In this document: positions 41,948 to 54,675 of the stretch, one piece after another | Numbering within the stretch: position 1 is the stretch's first letter | Layout of the letters: each line of letters opens with the position of its first letter | Source of the DNA: Gammaproteobacteria bacterium | Lineage (GTDB): Bacteria > Pseudomonadota > Gammaproteobacteria > Steroidobacterales > Steroidobacteraceae | Assembly: GCA_003164785.1 (NCBI GenBank) | Contig: PLUE01000050.1 | Location: 124,001 to 188,000, forward strand | Direction of reading: 5' to 3' | Length of the DNA stretch: 64,000 nucleotides | Notes under the pieces: model-generated | Told to the model about the DNA's origin: nothing | What the model saw: the letters and a program-made list of their open reading frames with translations, nothing else | Database searches by the model: none | Program-made: the position numbers and the translations under genes

Positions 41948-42907
41948 TTACACGTCAAACAGATCGGTCAGGCGCCGATCGTCCACATTGCCGCCGCTGA
42001 TGATGATGCCCACCCGCCGGCCCGCCAAGGACCTGCCAAGCCCGCGCGCGCCGGCAAACCCCAGGCAGCCGGTCGGTTCGACGACGATTTTCATGCGCGT
42101 GACGAAAAATCGCATGCAATCGATCAACTCCGCGTCCGAGGCGGTGAAAATGTCCGCCACATCGCGGCGAATGATGTCGAAAGTGTGCTGCCCCAACGCC
42201 TGCGTCTGCGCACCGTCGGCGATGGTCGTGGGAACCTCGATGCGCACGATCGAGCCCTGTCTAAATGATAGCTGCCCGTCGTTGCCCGCCGCGGGTTCGA
42301 CTCCGTACACCTTGCAGCCGGGCGACAACGCTTTGGCGGCGAGCGCCGATCCGCTCAACAGGCCGCCGCCGCCCAGGCAGACGAACAGGGCGTCCAACGA
42401 TCCGGCCTCTCCGATCAACTCCGCCGCCGCGGTGCCCTGACCGGCGATCACAGCCGGATGATCGAAGGGCGGGATCACAGTGGCGCCACGCTCGTCCGCC
42501 AGCCGCCGCGCGATGTCCTCGCGGTTTTCACGATAACGATCGTAGGTGACGACGCGCGCTCCGTAGCCGAGCGTCGCCGCCATTTTGGACGCCGGCGCAT
42601 CGGTGGGCATGACGATGGTGGCGTCGGTCCCGAGCAGGCGCGCCGCAAGGGCGACCGCCTGTGCATGATTGCCCGACGAGAACGCAATGACGCCGCGGGC
42701 GCGCGACTCGGGTTCCAGGCTCGACACCGCGTTCAACGCGCCGCGGAACTTGAACGATCCGGTGCGCTGGAAGTTCTCGCACTTGAAAAACACCGCCGCG
42801 CCCAAAGCCTCGTCCACCGTTCGCGAGGTCATGACCGGCGTCCGCCGAGCATGGCCGTCGATTCGTCGGGCCGCGGCCTCGATGTCCGCATGAGTGGGTG
42901 AGTCCAT
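41948..42907 (-). CDS. Threonine/serine dehydratase (threonine ammonia-lyase)
   Basis: The 319-residue PLP enzyme lacks a C-terminal ACT domain, so it is of the catabolic (TdcB) or serine-racemase-like type rather than feedback-regulated IlvA. The Schiff-base lysine is K53 (RTGSFKFRGALNA). The substrate loop is SSGNHAQAVALAA, and the phosphate-binding loop is CLGGGGLLSG. It makes 2-ketobutyrate or pyruvate plus ammonia through enamine intermediates. It starts 10 bp after the NnrU gene stop and is followed 10 bp later by a RidA-family gene. Confidence 0.92.
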   Translation of the reverse strand: MDSPTHADIEAAARRIDGHARRTPVMTSRTVDEALGAAVFFKCENFQRTGSFKFRGALNAVSSLEPESRARGVIAFSSGNHAQAVALAARLLGTDATIVMPTDAPASKMAATLGYGARVVTYDRYRENREDIARRLADERGATVIPPFDHPAVIAGQGTAAAELIGEAGSLDALFVCLGGGGLLSGSALAAKALSPGCKVYGVEPAAGNDGQLSFRQGSIVRIEVPTTIADGAQTQALGQHTFDIIRRDVADIFTASDAELIDCMRFFVTRMKIVVEPTGCLGFAGARGLGRSLAGRRVGIIISGGNVDDRRLTDLFDV

Positions 42908-42917
42908 CGGTGCGGCC

Positions 42918-43496
42918 TTAAGCCAGGGGCGACACGCCGAACAATTCCAGATGAGCCCACGCGATGAAAAAGGCATACAGCGCCAGCCCGAGGAGCACCG
43001 CGATCACGTCGTTGAATCGGCCCGGAGGCGCGCCGGGCGGGGTCGCCGATGAAGCCGGCCGGCGCTTCAAGGAAATGCGATCCACCACGGCCCAGGCGAG
43101 AAATCCGCCGAACAGCAACACATCCGCCAACAGGCCGTTGGCCAGCAGGTGCGCGAGAGCCCAGAATTTCACCGCCGCCAGCATGGGCTGCTTCGCCGCA
43201 GTCTTGATGCGCCCCGGAAGATACGCGGCGAGCAGCAACGGAAATACCGGCAGCATGAGGAGAAACGCGATGTGCCGCAGCCAACGCGGGGCTGTGTACA
43301 CGACGATGGGCGCCTGTCGTGCCAAGCCGAACCCATAGACCATCATCACGAAGCCGATCAGTGCGATCACACCATAGAGCCCCTTCCAACCGCCGTCGCC
43401 CAGCCGCTCGCGCAGGCGCGCCCGCGTCGCGGGCGCCACGATGGCGATCGAATGCACGCCGAGTAATATGGCCAAACCCGCGATCAATAGACCCAT
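42918..43496 (-). CDS. NnrU family membrane protein
   Basis: The 192-residue integral membrane protein has about five hydrophobic helices: LLIAGLAILLGVHSIAI, GLYGVIALIGFVMMVYGFGL, HIAFLLMLPVFPLLLAAYL, LLANGLLADVLLFGGFLAWA and FNDVIAVLLGLALYAFFIAW. The NnrU signature region LPGRIKTAAKQPMLAAVKFW and ALAHLLANG is intact. NnrU was first linked to nitrite/nitric oxide reduction, and relatives share the fold of isoprenoid-modifying proteins. No denitrification genes are in this window. It is embedded in a compact operon 12 bp after acs. Confidence 0.88.
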   Translation of the reverse strand: MGLLIAGLAILLGVHSIAIVAPATRARLRERLGDGGWKGLYGVIALIGFVMMVYGFGLARQAPIVVYTAPRWLRHIAFLLMLPVFPLLLAAYLPGRIKTAAKQPMLAAVKFWALAHLLANGLLADVLLFGGFLAWAVVDRISLKRRPASSATPPGAPPGRFNDVIAVLLGLALYAFFIAWAHLELFGVSPLA

Positions 43497-43508
43497 GTGT
43501 TTTCCGCC

Positions 43509-45737
<2,229 letters not shown>

Positions 45738-45765
45738 TCCCCCACCTGATGTATGGGGGTGCAGT

Positions 45766-46686
45766 TTAGAGGGTTGTGCGGGCGCCTGCGATACGCCGAG
45801 CCTGTTGGCGCAAAATATTGCCGAATCCATGCAGGTCGAAGAACGCGTCGAGACGCGCCGTATCCGGCGCCCGCGGCTTCAACTCGTCCAAGGTGACCAC
45901 GATGGGCAGGTCGCAGACGATTCCGGTGAGCCGCCTGGCCAGGTAGGCGGCCTCCTTGTGAGCCAGCAGCCGGGCCGCCGCCGCCGTCGCACCCCGGAAT
46001 TTAAGCGCCGGCACTCGTTCAAGGTTGGCATAGAGTTCGTCGAGCGAGCCGAAAATCGCGAACAATTCCGCCGCGGTCTTCTTGCCGATCCCGGGCACAC
46101 CCGGGATGTTGTCCACCGAATCGCCGGTCAAGGCCAGAAAATCGGCGATCGACTCCGGTATGGCGCCGAATCGCGGGCCGATGTGATGATACTCGTAGCG
46201 CGTATTCGCGCTGTAATCCCAGAACACATCACCATCGCGGATCAACTGCGACAGGTCCTTGTCCCGGGTGACGAGCACATTGCGCAGCCCCGCCGCGCGC
46301 GAACGCGTGACCAACGTGCCGATGATGTCGTCGGCTTCGTATTCCGAGCTCGCGAACTCCGCGAGGCCCATGTGGCGGCAGAACTCGCGGCACAGCGTAA
46401 ATTGCCGCGCCAGATCGACCGGCGGCGCTTCGCGGTTGGCCTTGTATGCCGGATAGATGCCGTTGCGATACGACACTTCGCTCCCGAGGCTGATGTCGAA
46501 GGCCACGCCGACCCGTTCGGGCCGCACCTGTTCCAGGAGATCGCCGATGAACCGCGCGAACCCATACAGGGCGTGCGTCGGATTGCCGTCCGCATCCATC
46601 ATGTCCGGCGGCATGGAATGATAAGCCCGGAATATGAAATAGCTGGCGTCGATATGATAGACGATGCCGGAAGGGTTGCCGCTCAC
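45766..46686 (-). CDS. 5'-3' exonuclease (PolA N-terminal/flap endonuclease type)
   Basis: The 306-residue stand-alone FEN-family nuclease has acidic metal-binding residues in [47 protein letters not shown] and [11 protein letters not shown]. The DNA-binding helix-hairpin-helix [20 protein letters not shown] follows. It resembles the 5'-nuclease domain of DNA polymerase I and ExoIX/Xni. The GTG at 46686 overlaps the HNH endonuclease stop (GTGA), so the two nuclease genes are translationally coupled. It may act in RNA primer or flap processing. Confidence 0.9.
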   Translation of the reverse strand: MSGNPSGIVYHIDASYFIFRAYHSMPPDMMDADGNPTHALYGFARFIGDLLEQVRPERVGVAFDISLGSEVSYRNGIYPAYKANREAPPVDLARQFTLCREFCRHMGLAEFASSEYEADDIIGTLVTRSRAAGLRNVLVTRDKDLSQLIRDGDVFWDYSANTRYEYHHIGPRFGAIPESIADFLALTGDSVDNIPGVPGIGKKTAAELFAIFGSLDELYANLERVPALKFRGATAAAARLLAHKEAAYLARRLTGIVCDLPIVVTLDELKPRAPDTARLDAFFDLHGFGNILRQQARRIAGARTTL

Positions 46687-47348
46687 ATGGGCCAGCGTTG
46701 CATGCGCTCGTGCAGCGGGCTGTAACGCGGGAAGTGGGCGATCAGATACTGCATCTGATCCGCCAGCACCCGGCGCCCCTTCAAGAAGATGTATTCCGCG
46801 TAAGTCGGCGTGAACGGCACGGCGAGCAGTTCCATGCCCGCCTGCTCCGGCGTGCGCGACGCCTTGGCATTGTTGCAGCGGCGGCAGGCCGAGACCACGT
46901 TGCTCCACGTATCCTGACCGCCCCGGCTGAACGGCGTCACATGGTCACGCGACAGCAGCCCATAGGGAAAACGCGCGCCGCAGTACAGACACAGGTAGGC
47001 ATCGCGGCGAAACAGCGTTTGGTTGTTGAGCGGCGGCGTATAGGCGGCTCCGCGCAGGTTTCCTGGATTGCCCGTATGCCCGTGCGTCGCGATGATGGAG
47101 TTCACGTCGACGATGGTGCGCAGGCCGGTCCGGGCGCAGGTTCCGCCGTACAGCCGATACAGCAAAGAGCCGCAGGTGTAGGCCACTTGCTCGGTGTGAT
47201 AGAGCCGCGCGGCCTCCCGGTAGTCGACCCACTCCAAGGGCATGCCGGAGATGTCGGTGCGCAGGATTTGCTGGGACAAAGGGTGCCCGTGCGCCACGAC
47301 CGCCAGGTCATCCGCCCAATCCAATGAATGAAGTTTGTCTTGCAGCAT
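46683..47348 (-). CDS. HNH endonuclease family protein
   Basis: The 221-residue protein has an HNH nuclease module with zinc-binding cysteine pairs (CLYCGARFPYG and CRRCNN) around the catalytic SRDHVTPFSRGGQDTWSNVV. The N-terminal half (PLSQQILRTDISGMPLEWVD, RLYHTEQVAYTCG) is conserved in a widespread proteobacterial HNH family of unknown physiological substrate. A longer form from GTG at 47360 adds four residues. It is the first gene of a six-gene run, followed by a coupled 5'-3' exonuclease gene. It is divergent from pntAA across about 70 bp. Confidence 0.87.
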   Translation of the reverse strand: MLQDKLHSLDWADDLAVVAHGHPLSQQILRTDISGMPLEWVDYREAARLYHTEQVAYTCGSLLYRLYGGTCARTGLRTIVDVNSIIATHGHTGNPGNLRGAAYTPPLNNQTLFRRDAYLCLYCGARFPYGLLSRDHVTPFSRGGQDTWSNVVSACRRCNNAKASRTPEQAGMELLAVPFTPTYAEYIFLKGRRVLADQMQYLIAHFPRYSPLHERMQRWPM

Positions 47349-47416
47349 TGGCTCGATCACAATACTAAAGATAATAGACCCTTATGCCATAATTCAACGT
47401 CCGGGGAGATAACTTC

Positions 47417-48547
47417 ATGGCTGTCGTCATCGGCGTCCTCCGGGAGACGGCTGCGAATGAAACTCGTGTCGCCGTCGTCCCCGAAATCGCCACCAAATTG
47501 AGGGCGCTCGGCGTCCGCGTTCTCGTCGAGCAAGGCGCCGGCGTCGCCGCCCATTTCCCCGATGCAGCCTATGGCGATGCCGAGATCAGCGACGCCGCCA
47601 CCATCTTGGGCACCGCCGACGTGCTTTTGACGGTCCAGCCGCCCAACCTGGCCCAGGTGAACGCCCTCAAGGAGAGTGCGGTCATCATCGGGTACATGCA
47701 AGCCTACGCGCGGCCGGAACTGGTGAGGGCGCTGCAAGGGCGCCGCCTGACGAGTTTTTCCATGGAACTGGTGCCGCGCATCTCGCGCGCGCAATCGATG
47801 GACGCCCTGTCTTCCCAGGCCGCCGTGTCCGGCTACAAGGCCGTGCTCATCGCGGCCAACACGCTGGAAAAGTTCCTGCCCATGCTGACTACTGCCGCCG
47901 GCACCATCCGCCCGGCGACCGTGCTGGTGATCGGCGCGGGCGTCGCCGGACTCCAGGCCATCGCCACGGCCCGGCGCCTGGGTGCCGTCGTCGAAGCGTA
48001 CGACGTTCGTAGCGCGACCAAGGAGCAGGTGAAGTCCCTGGGCGCCAAATTCGTCGAGACGGGCGTGTCCGCGGAAGGGACGGGCGGCTACGCGCGGGAA
48101 TTGACCGCCGATGAAAAGCTCAAGCAGCAGGAGATCCTGGACGCGCGCATCGCCGCCAGCGATGCCGTCATCAGCACCGCCTCGGTGCCCGGCAGAGCCG
48201 CGCCGCGCATCATCAGCCAGGCCGCGGTCGAGCGCATGAAGCCCGGCTCCGTCGTGGTCGACATCGCCGCCGAGCAGGGCGGAAACTGCGAACTGACGAA
48301 GCCAGGAGAGACCGTCCTGCACGGCGGGGTCAAGATTTTGGGCCCGCTCAACCTGCCCGCCTCGTTGCCGTATCACGCCAGCGAGATGTACTCGCGCAAC
48401 CTGTTCAATTTTTTGAAGCCTGCGTTGTCGAAGGGCGAGCTCAGCATCGACTGGGCCGATGAAGTATTTGCCGGCGCCGTCCTCACCCACGACGGCCAGA
48501 TCAAACATGAAGCTACCCGCAAGATTCTAGAAGGAAAACCCACATGA
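47417..48547 (+). CDS. pntAA: NAD(P) transhydrogenase subunit alpha part 1
   Basis: The 376-residue cytosolic NAD(H)-binding domain I belongs to proton-translocating transhydrogenase. It has VVIGVLRETAANETRVAVVP at the N-terminus, the dinucleotide fold VLVIGAGVAGLQAIATARRL, YDVRSATKEQVKSLGAKFVE and the mobile-loop region. It lacks the membrane helices, which are encoded separately downstream as in alphaproteobacterial-type three-gene systems. SD GGGGAG lies before the ATG. Its stop overlaps the pntAB start (ATGA). Confidence 0.95.
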   Translation: MAVVIGVLRETAANETRVAVVPEIATKLRALGVRVLVEQGAGVAAHFPDAAYGDAEISDAATILGTADVLLTVQPPNLAQVNALKESAVIIGYMQAYARPELVRALQGRRLTSFSMELVPRISRAQSMDALSSQAAVSGYKAVLIAANTLEKFLPMLTTAAGTIRPATVLVIGAGVAGLQAIATARRLGAVVEAYDVRSATKEQVKSLGAKFVETGVSAEGTGGYARELTADEKLKQQEILDARIAASDAVISTASVPGRAAPRIISQAAVERMKPGSVVVDIAAEQGGNCELTKPGETVLHGGVKILGPLNLPASLPYHASEMYSRNLFNFLKPALSKGELSIDWADEVFAGAVLTHDGQIKHEATRKILEGKPT

Positions 48548-48836
48548 TCGATGGCGTCATCGCGCTCTACATATTCATGTTGGCCGCGTTCACCGGCTAC
48601 GAAGTCATTTCGCGCGTGCCGGTGATCCTGCACACGCCATTGATGTCGGGATCGAACTTCGTTCACGGCATCGTGTTGGTGGGGGCGATGGTGGCGCTGG
48701 CGGCCGCGGACAACACGCTGCTGCGCGTCATCGGATTCATCGGCGTCGTTCTCGCGGCCGGCAACGCCGTCGGCGGCTACGTGGTCACCGAGCGCATGCT
48801 GAAGATGTTCGTCACCGCCGCCCGCAGGAAGGGACC

Positions 48837-48840
<4 letters not shown>
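48544..48840 (+). CDS. pntAB: NAD(P) transhydrogenase subunit alpha part 2 (membrane)
   Basis: The 98-residue membrane portion of the alpha subunit has three hydrophobic helices: VIALYIFMLAAFTGYEVI, FVHGIVLVGAMVALAAADN and VIGFIGVVLAAGNAVGGYVV. The VTERMLKMF segment is typical of PntAB. It overlaps both neighbouring genes by 4 bases, which fits stoichiometric synthesis of the proton-translocating complex. Confidence 0.93.
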
Positions 48841-50237
<1,397 letters not shown>

Positions 50238-50244
50238 CCTCGAC

Positions 50245-50279
50245 CATGCGGCATGCGGCATGCGGCATGCGGCATGCGG
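50245..50279. repeat. Five tandem copies of CATGCGG
   Basis: Five perfect head-to-tail copies of the heptamer CATGCGG lie just after pntB and 60 bp before the tricorn-type gene. The overlapping sequence GCATGC makes each junction partly palindromic. This is a short slippage-prone microsatellite, not a CRISPR. Confidence 0.9.
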
Positions 50280-50339
50280 CTCGGCTAACATACATGGGAT
50301 GCCACGCCAGGCTGGCCTCCGCATAGACAGGAGCGTGAC

Positions 50340-53300
50340 TTGCGACTCACATTACTGTGGATGATCTCCGGGTTGTGGTGCCTGGCCCTCGGCGGCGCCA
50401 GCGCCGCACCGGCCGCCGACAAACCTCACCTCTTCCAAACACCGGCGCTCAGCCGGGATCTGATCGCCTTCGGTTACGCCGGAGATCTGTGGACCGTGGC
50501 GCGGACCGGCGGCCGTGCCTCGCGATTGACGAACGGCGTGGGACTCGAGGCCATGCCGATCTTCTCGCCCGATGGCGGCACGATTGCCTTCACCGGCGAA
50601 TACGATGGCAACGTCGACGTATTCACCATTCCAGCATCCGGCGGTATTCCGCACCGGGTGACCTATCATCCCGCCCCCGACGTTGCGGTGGGATGGACGC
50701 CCGATGGTAAGCGGATCGTGTTCCGCTCCACGCGCGAAGCCGCGAGCCGCTACACCCAGCTCTACTCCGTCCCTGCGGAGGGCGGCGAACCCACCCGCCT
50801 GCCGCTCCCCATGGCCTACGATGGCCAGCTATCCCCGGATGGATCGCACATCGCCTATTCGCCCCTCGCGCCCGCGTTTGGATTCGACTACACCTCCTTC
50901 GTCGCCTGGGGCAACTATCGCGGAGGCCGCGCCAGCACCATTTGGTTGACCTCCCTGCCGGGTCTGGAGTCCGTCGAGATTCCCCATGAACTAGCCTCGG
51001 ACTTCTTTCCGGTCTATGTCGGACAGCAAATTTATTTTCTCTCGGCCCGCGCCGGCCATACGGGCATCTTCCGCTATGACCCCGCCGCGAAGCACGTGAG
51101 CGAAGCGCTGCACAACGAGGGGCCCGACATCCGCAGCCTCTCCGGTGACGGCAGCACCCTCATCTACGATCAGCTGGGCGAGATCCATCTGTATGACACC
51201 AGCAGCGGTCAATCCCGGCTCGTTGCCATCCAGATCGCGGCCGACCTGCCGGAAGTACGCCCCACCATCAAGTACGTGGGCGGCGAGATCGATCACGTCG
51301 CCATCTCGCCCACCGGACTGCGCGCCGCGCTGGAAGCCCATGGCGAGATCCTGACCGTTCCGGTGAAAACCGGCCCGACCCGCAACATCACCAGCACGCC
51401 GGGGATCATGGAACGTTCGCCGGCCTGGTCTCCCGACGGCCAATCGATCGCCTATTTCTCCGACGAGTCCGGCCTGTATGCCTTGCATATCGCCTCGCAG
51501 CTCGGTGCCTCGCTGCCGGGCGGCACGCCGGTGAAGAAATTCGCGCTCGCGCCCGACCCCGCCTACTACTTCGATCCGATGTGGTCGCCCGACTCCAGGC
51601 GCATCGCCTTTCACGACAACCGTCTGAACATCTACGTGCTTGACACGCAGACCGGCAGGCTCAGCGTAATCAACGGCAAGGACACGTACGGCGGGTTCTC
51701 CGAGGCCAGCTACGATCTTGCATGGTCGCCGGACTCCAAATGGATCGCCTATCCCCGCTCGATGCCGAATCACCTGCACGTGCTGTTTCTATACTCGGTC
51801 GACACGGGACGATCGACCCAGGTCACCGATCCCATGGCGGACTCGCGGTTGCCGGCTTTCGATCGCGGCGGCAAGTATCTGTTCTTCGCCGCCAGCACCA
51901 ACGCGGGAGCCACCTCCGACGGCCTCGACATGAGCAGCGATCTCTACGAGGTGCGCTCGAACCTCTACGCCATTGTGCTCGACGGCGCCCAACCCTCGCC
52001 CATCGCGCCGGAGCTGGACGATGAAAAGACCCCGGCGCAGGCGCGCGCCAAGCCCAAACCCGGCGACGACGCGCAGGGCAACGACGAAGCCAAACGGCCT
52101 GATGATGCCAAGCGTCCCGATGACGCGAAGCCGGCCACCACCGACGCCCAACACTCCGCTGCCAAGCCGCGGCGCGGCGACCACGGCGCATCGTCCGCCG
52201 GCGCCCCGGTGTCCCCGGCGGCTGCCCATGTCCCTGCCACCAAGGTGGACCTGAACGGCATCGCCGACCGGACGGTGGCGCTGCCGCTGCCGACCGCGGC
52301 CTATGTCGGCCTGAAGGCGGGCACCCATGGCAGTTTGTATTTCCTGGTGCGCGCCGAGACCGGTCGGTACGAGGATGCCGCGGCCACCTTGAGCCGCTGG
52401 ACCCTCGAGGACAAGAAGACGGAAAAGCTCGCCGATCGCATCGAAAGCGTCGAGCTGTCCGCGGATGGCGAGAAAATGCTGCTGGTGGTGTCCAATCGCA
52501 AGCCCGACGCGCCGCCCGACGCGCGCGACGATCAGAAACCGAGCTATGTCATCGTTCCCGCGAACGCGCCGGTCAAGGCGGGAGAGGGATCGCTGTCCCT
52601 GGCCGGCATGCAGGTGCATGTCGATCCCGCGCTCGAATGGGCCCAGATGTACCACGAGGTCTGGCGCATCGAGCGCAGCTATTTTTATGACCCGCACTTT
52701 CACGGCACCTCGACCGTGGCGGACGAAAAGCGCTTCGAACCCTACGTCGCGTCCATCGCCTCGCGTGCTGATCTGAACTATATCTTCCAGGAGATGCTGG
52801 GGGCGTTTTCCGTCGGACATCTGCGCGGCAACGGCGGCGCGATCCCCCGCGCCCGGCACCTACCCGGCGGCCTGCTGGGTGCCGACTACCTGGTTCGGGG
52901 CGGCCGCTACTGCCTCGCGAAGATCTATACCGGCGGCGAGTTCAATCCGCGAGACAAGGCGCCTTTGGCCCAGCCGGGACTCAACCTGCACGTGGGCGAT
53001 TGCATTCTCGCGATCAACGGCACCGAGGTCACCGCAGACATGGACATCCAGCAGGCGCTCGAGGGCACTGCGGACCACGCGATTCCACTGCGCATCGCAA
53101 CCGGGAAGGGCGGCAACGACCGCGACGTCACGGTGGTGCCCGTCGCCAGCGACAGCGCATTGCGCTATATCGATTGGATCGATTCCAACCGGCGCAAAGT
53201 CGGGGAACTCTCGGGCGGCAAACTCGCCTACGTTTATCTGCCGAACACCGGCGCAGACGGATTCGCGAGCTTCAACCGCTATTATTTTGCGCAGACCCAG

Positions 53301-53825
53301 AAACAGGGCGCGATCATCGACGAGCGCTTCAACGCGGGTGGCCAGGTGGCCGACTACATCGTCGAAGTCATGAGCCGGCGCATCGAGTCGTACTGGGCGC
53401 CCCGGTACGGCACCATCGAGCACACGCCGAACGCCGCGATCTATGGTCCGAAAGTCATGATCGCCAACGAGGTCTCAGGTTCCGGCGGCGACGCGCTGCC
53501 ATGGCTGTTCAAGCAAGCGAAGCTGGGACCTGTCGTCGGCAAGCGCACGTGGGGCGGCTTGGTCGGCATCGGCGAGATCCCCGTGCTGATGGATGGCGGT
53601 CACGTCACCAGCCCGAGCGTCGCGTTCTTCTCGCCAAAGGGTGAATGGGACGTCGAAAATCACGGTGTCGACCCCGACTATGTGGTCGAGCAAGACCCCA
53701 AAGCGGTCAGCGAGGGGCACGATCCCCAGCTCGAAGCCGCCGTGTCGATCGCGCTGCGCGCACTCGGCGAGCATCCCCCCGTCGAGCCCACGCGGCCGGC
53801 CTACCCGGACTACAGCCATCGATAG
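50340..53825 (+). CDS. Tricorn-type S41 protease with beta-propellers and PDZ domain
   Basis: The 1161-residue exported protein has a signal peptide (MRLTLLWMISGLWCLALGGA). Two TolB/WD40-like propellers follow with repeated FSPDGGTIAF, WSPDGQSIAYFSD and WSPDSKWIAYP motifs, then a PDZ domain near LGADYLVRGGRYCL and a C-terminal S41 serine protease (IDERFNAGGQVADYIVEVM, SGSGGDALPWLFKQ at 1046). This is the tricorn order; bacterial homologues are large periplasmic peptide-degrading enzymes. A charged low-complexity linker with repeated KRPDD lies between the propellers (about residues 560-640). The TTG start has AGGAG six bases upstream. Confidence 0.9.
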   Translation: MRLTLLWMISGLWCLALGGASAAPAADKPHLFQTPALSRDLIAFGYAGDLWTVARTGGRASRLTNGVGLEAMPIFSPDGGTIAFTGEYDGNVDVFTIPASGGIPHRVTYHPAPDVAVGWTPDGKRIVFRSTREAASRYTQLYSVPAEGGEPTRLPLPMAYDGQLSPDGSHIAYSPLAPAFGFDYTSFVAWGNYRGGRASTIWLTSLPGLESVEIPHELASDFFPVYVGQQIYFLSARAGHTGIFRYDPAAKHVSEALHNEGPDIRSLSGDGSTLIYDQLGEIHLYDTSSGQSRLVAIQIAADLPEVRPTIKYVGGEIDHVAISPTGLRAALEAHGEILTVPVKTGPTRNITSTPGIMERSPAWSPDGQSIAYFSDESGLYALHIASQLGASLPGGTPVKKFALAPDPAYYFDPMWSPDSRRIAFHDNRLNIYVLDTQTGRLSVINGKDTYGGFSEASYDLAWSPDSKWIAYPRSMPNHLHVLFLYSVDTGRSTQVTDPMADSRLPAFDRGGKYLFFAASTNAGATSDGLDMSSDLYEVRSNLYAIVLDGAQPSPIAPELDDEKTPAQARAKPKPGDDAQGNDEAKRPDDAKRPDDAKPATTDAQHSAAKPRRGDHGASSAGAPVSPAAAHVPATKVDLNGIADRTVALPLPTAAYVGLKAGTHGSLYFLVRAETGRYEDAAATLSRWTLEDKKTEKLADRIESVELSADGEKMLLVVSNRKPDAPPDARDDQKPSYVIVPANAPVKAGEGSLSLAGMQVHVDPALEWAQMYHEVWRIERSYFYDPHFHGTSTVADEKRFEPYVASIASRADLNYIFQEMLGAFSVGHLRGNGGAIPRARHLPGGLLGADYLVRGGRYCLAKIYTGGEFNPRDKAPLAQPGLNLHVGDCILAINGTEVTADMDIQQALEGTADHAIPLRIATGKGGNDRDVTVVPVASDSALRYIDWIDSNRRKVGELSGGKLAYVYLPNTGADGFASFNRYYFAQTQKQGAIIDERFNAGGQVADYIVEVMSRRIESYWAPRYGTIEHTPNAAIYGPKVMIANEVSGSGGDALPWLFKQAKLGPVVGKRTWGGLVGIGEIPVLMDGGHVTSPSVAFFSPKGEWDVENHGVDPDYVVEQDPKAVSEGHDPQLEAAVSIALRALGEHPPVEPTRPAYPDYSHR

Positions 53826-53845
53826 GCCGCCGGGCCGCGCCTCAT

Positions 53846-54361
53846 TCAATGGTGCGGCGGGGAGCCGTGCGGCGCGGACCCGTGTTGCTGGATCACGCTG
53901 CGGCGCTGCTCGGGGCTCATCTGATGCCATTGCCGCCGCAGCTCGTTGCGCCGTTCCGGGGGCATCTCGCGAAAGCGCTGAAAGTTTTGGCGCACCCGCT
54001 GCTGTTCCTCGGGCGGCAAGCTATTGAACTGCTGCCAGCGCTGACGCAGGGCCTGGCGCTGATCCGGCGGCATGGCACGCCATTGATTGAAGCGCTGCTG
54101 CGCGCCCGCGCGCTGCTCCGGCGTCATGGACAGCCATCGTTGGCTACCCCGCGCCAACGATTGCTGACGGTCCGCCGGCAACGAGTTCCACTGCGCCTGA
54201 TATTTCTGCAGCAGCTGCTGCTGGGCCGGTGAGAGCGTCGCCCACGGCTGGGGACCCGAGACTTGTGCCGCATCGCGGGGAGCCGGCGGCATCTCTTGGG
54301 CAAACGACAGGTTCGCCGTCGCGACGAGGAGACTGACGGTGATTAAACAGGCCCTGATCAT
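53846..54361 (-). CDS. DUF3106 domain exported protein
   Basis: The 171-residue protein has a signal peptide (MIRACLITVSLLVATANLSFA) and then a Gln/Arg/Pro-rich region of degenerate repeats of the form L-P-x-x-x-x-Q-x-x-x-x-x-x-x-x-W (WATLSPAQQQLLQKYQAQWN, WRAMPPDQRQALRQRWQQFN, FREMPPERRNELRRQWHQM) typical of DUF3106. It ends in a His/Pro tail. Its start overlaps the upstream Pro-rich protein gene (ATGA). The function is unknown, but its place as the last gene of a sigma-factor operon suggests envelope stress. Confidence 0.85.
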   Translation of the reverse strand: MIRACLITVSLLVATANLSFAQEMPPAPRDAAQVSGPQPWATLSPAQQQLLQKYQAQWNSLPADRQQSLARGSQRWLSMTPEQRAGAQQRFNQWRAMPPDQRQALRQRWQQFNSLPPEEQQRVRQNFQRFREMPPERRNELRRQWHQMSPEQRRSVIQQHGSAPHGSPPHH

Positions 54362-54666
54362 GGTTTTGCATCCTGCGACGTCGGCCCCGGCGGCGGTGGG
54401 ACTTTGCGCGGCGGCGATTTCTTCAAGAATTCCCACCACGCAACATCTCCCACATCGTCGGCACCCAAAAATTCGATGAGTTCATCGTCGGCCGCAGCGG
54501 CGTCCGCCGCTGGAGCAGCTCCCGGCGACTGCGGCTGCGTCGGCTGAGACTTCGGCTGCGATGCGCCCGGCGGCGGTTGGGGTTCCGGTGGCGGCGGCGT
54601 CGCGGCAAATGCCGCCGAACACAAAAACGCACTCAACACTCGCCCATACCTCGCCGCCATTAACAT
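54358..54666 (-). CDS. Proline-rich exported hypothetical protein
   Basis: The protein of about 102 residues has a signal peptide (RYGRVLSAFLCSAAFAA), a Pro/Gln-rich segment (PPPPEPQPPPGASQPKSQP) and a short acidic/aromatic core (DDELIEFLGADDVGDVAWWE). Starts at 54666 or 54660 are both possible. It is coupled to the DUF3106 gene and follows the DUF3619-like gene by 9 bp, so it is part of the sigma operon. The FLGADDVGDVAWWEFL core is the only part likely to be conserved. Confidence 0.65.
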   Translation of the reverse strand: MLMAARYGRVLSAFLCSAAFAATPPPPEPQPPPGASQPKSQPTQPQSPGAAPAADAAAADDELIEFLGADDVGDVAWWEFLKKSPPRKVPPPPGPTSQDAKP

Positions 54667-54675
54667 CACGGCAAC

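Noticed and set aside
50245-50279. Tandem CATGCGG copies as a possible CRISPR or origin iteron array
   Set aside because: The units are contiguous 7-mers without spacers, only five copies, and no cas or rep gene is nearby.
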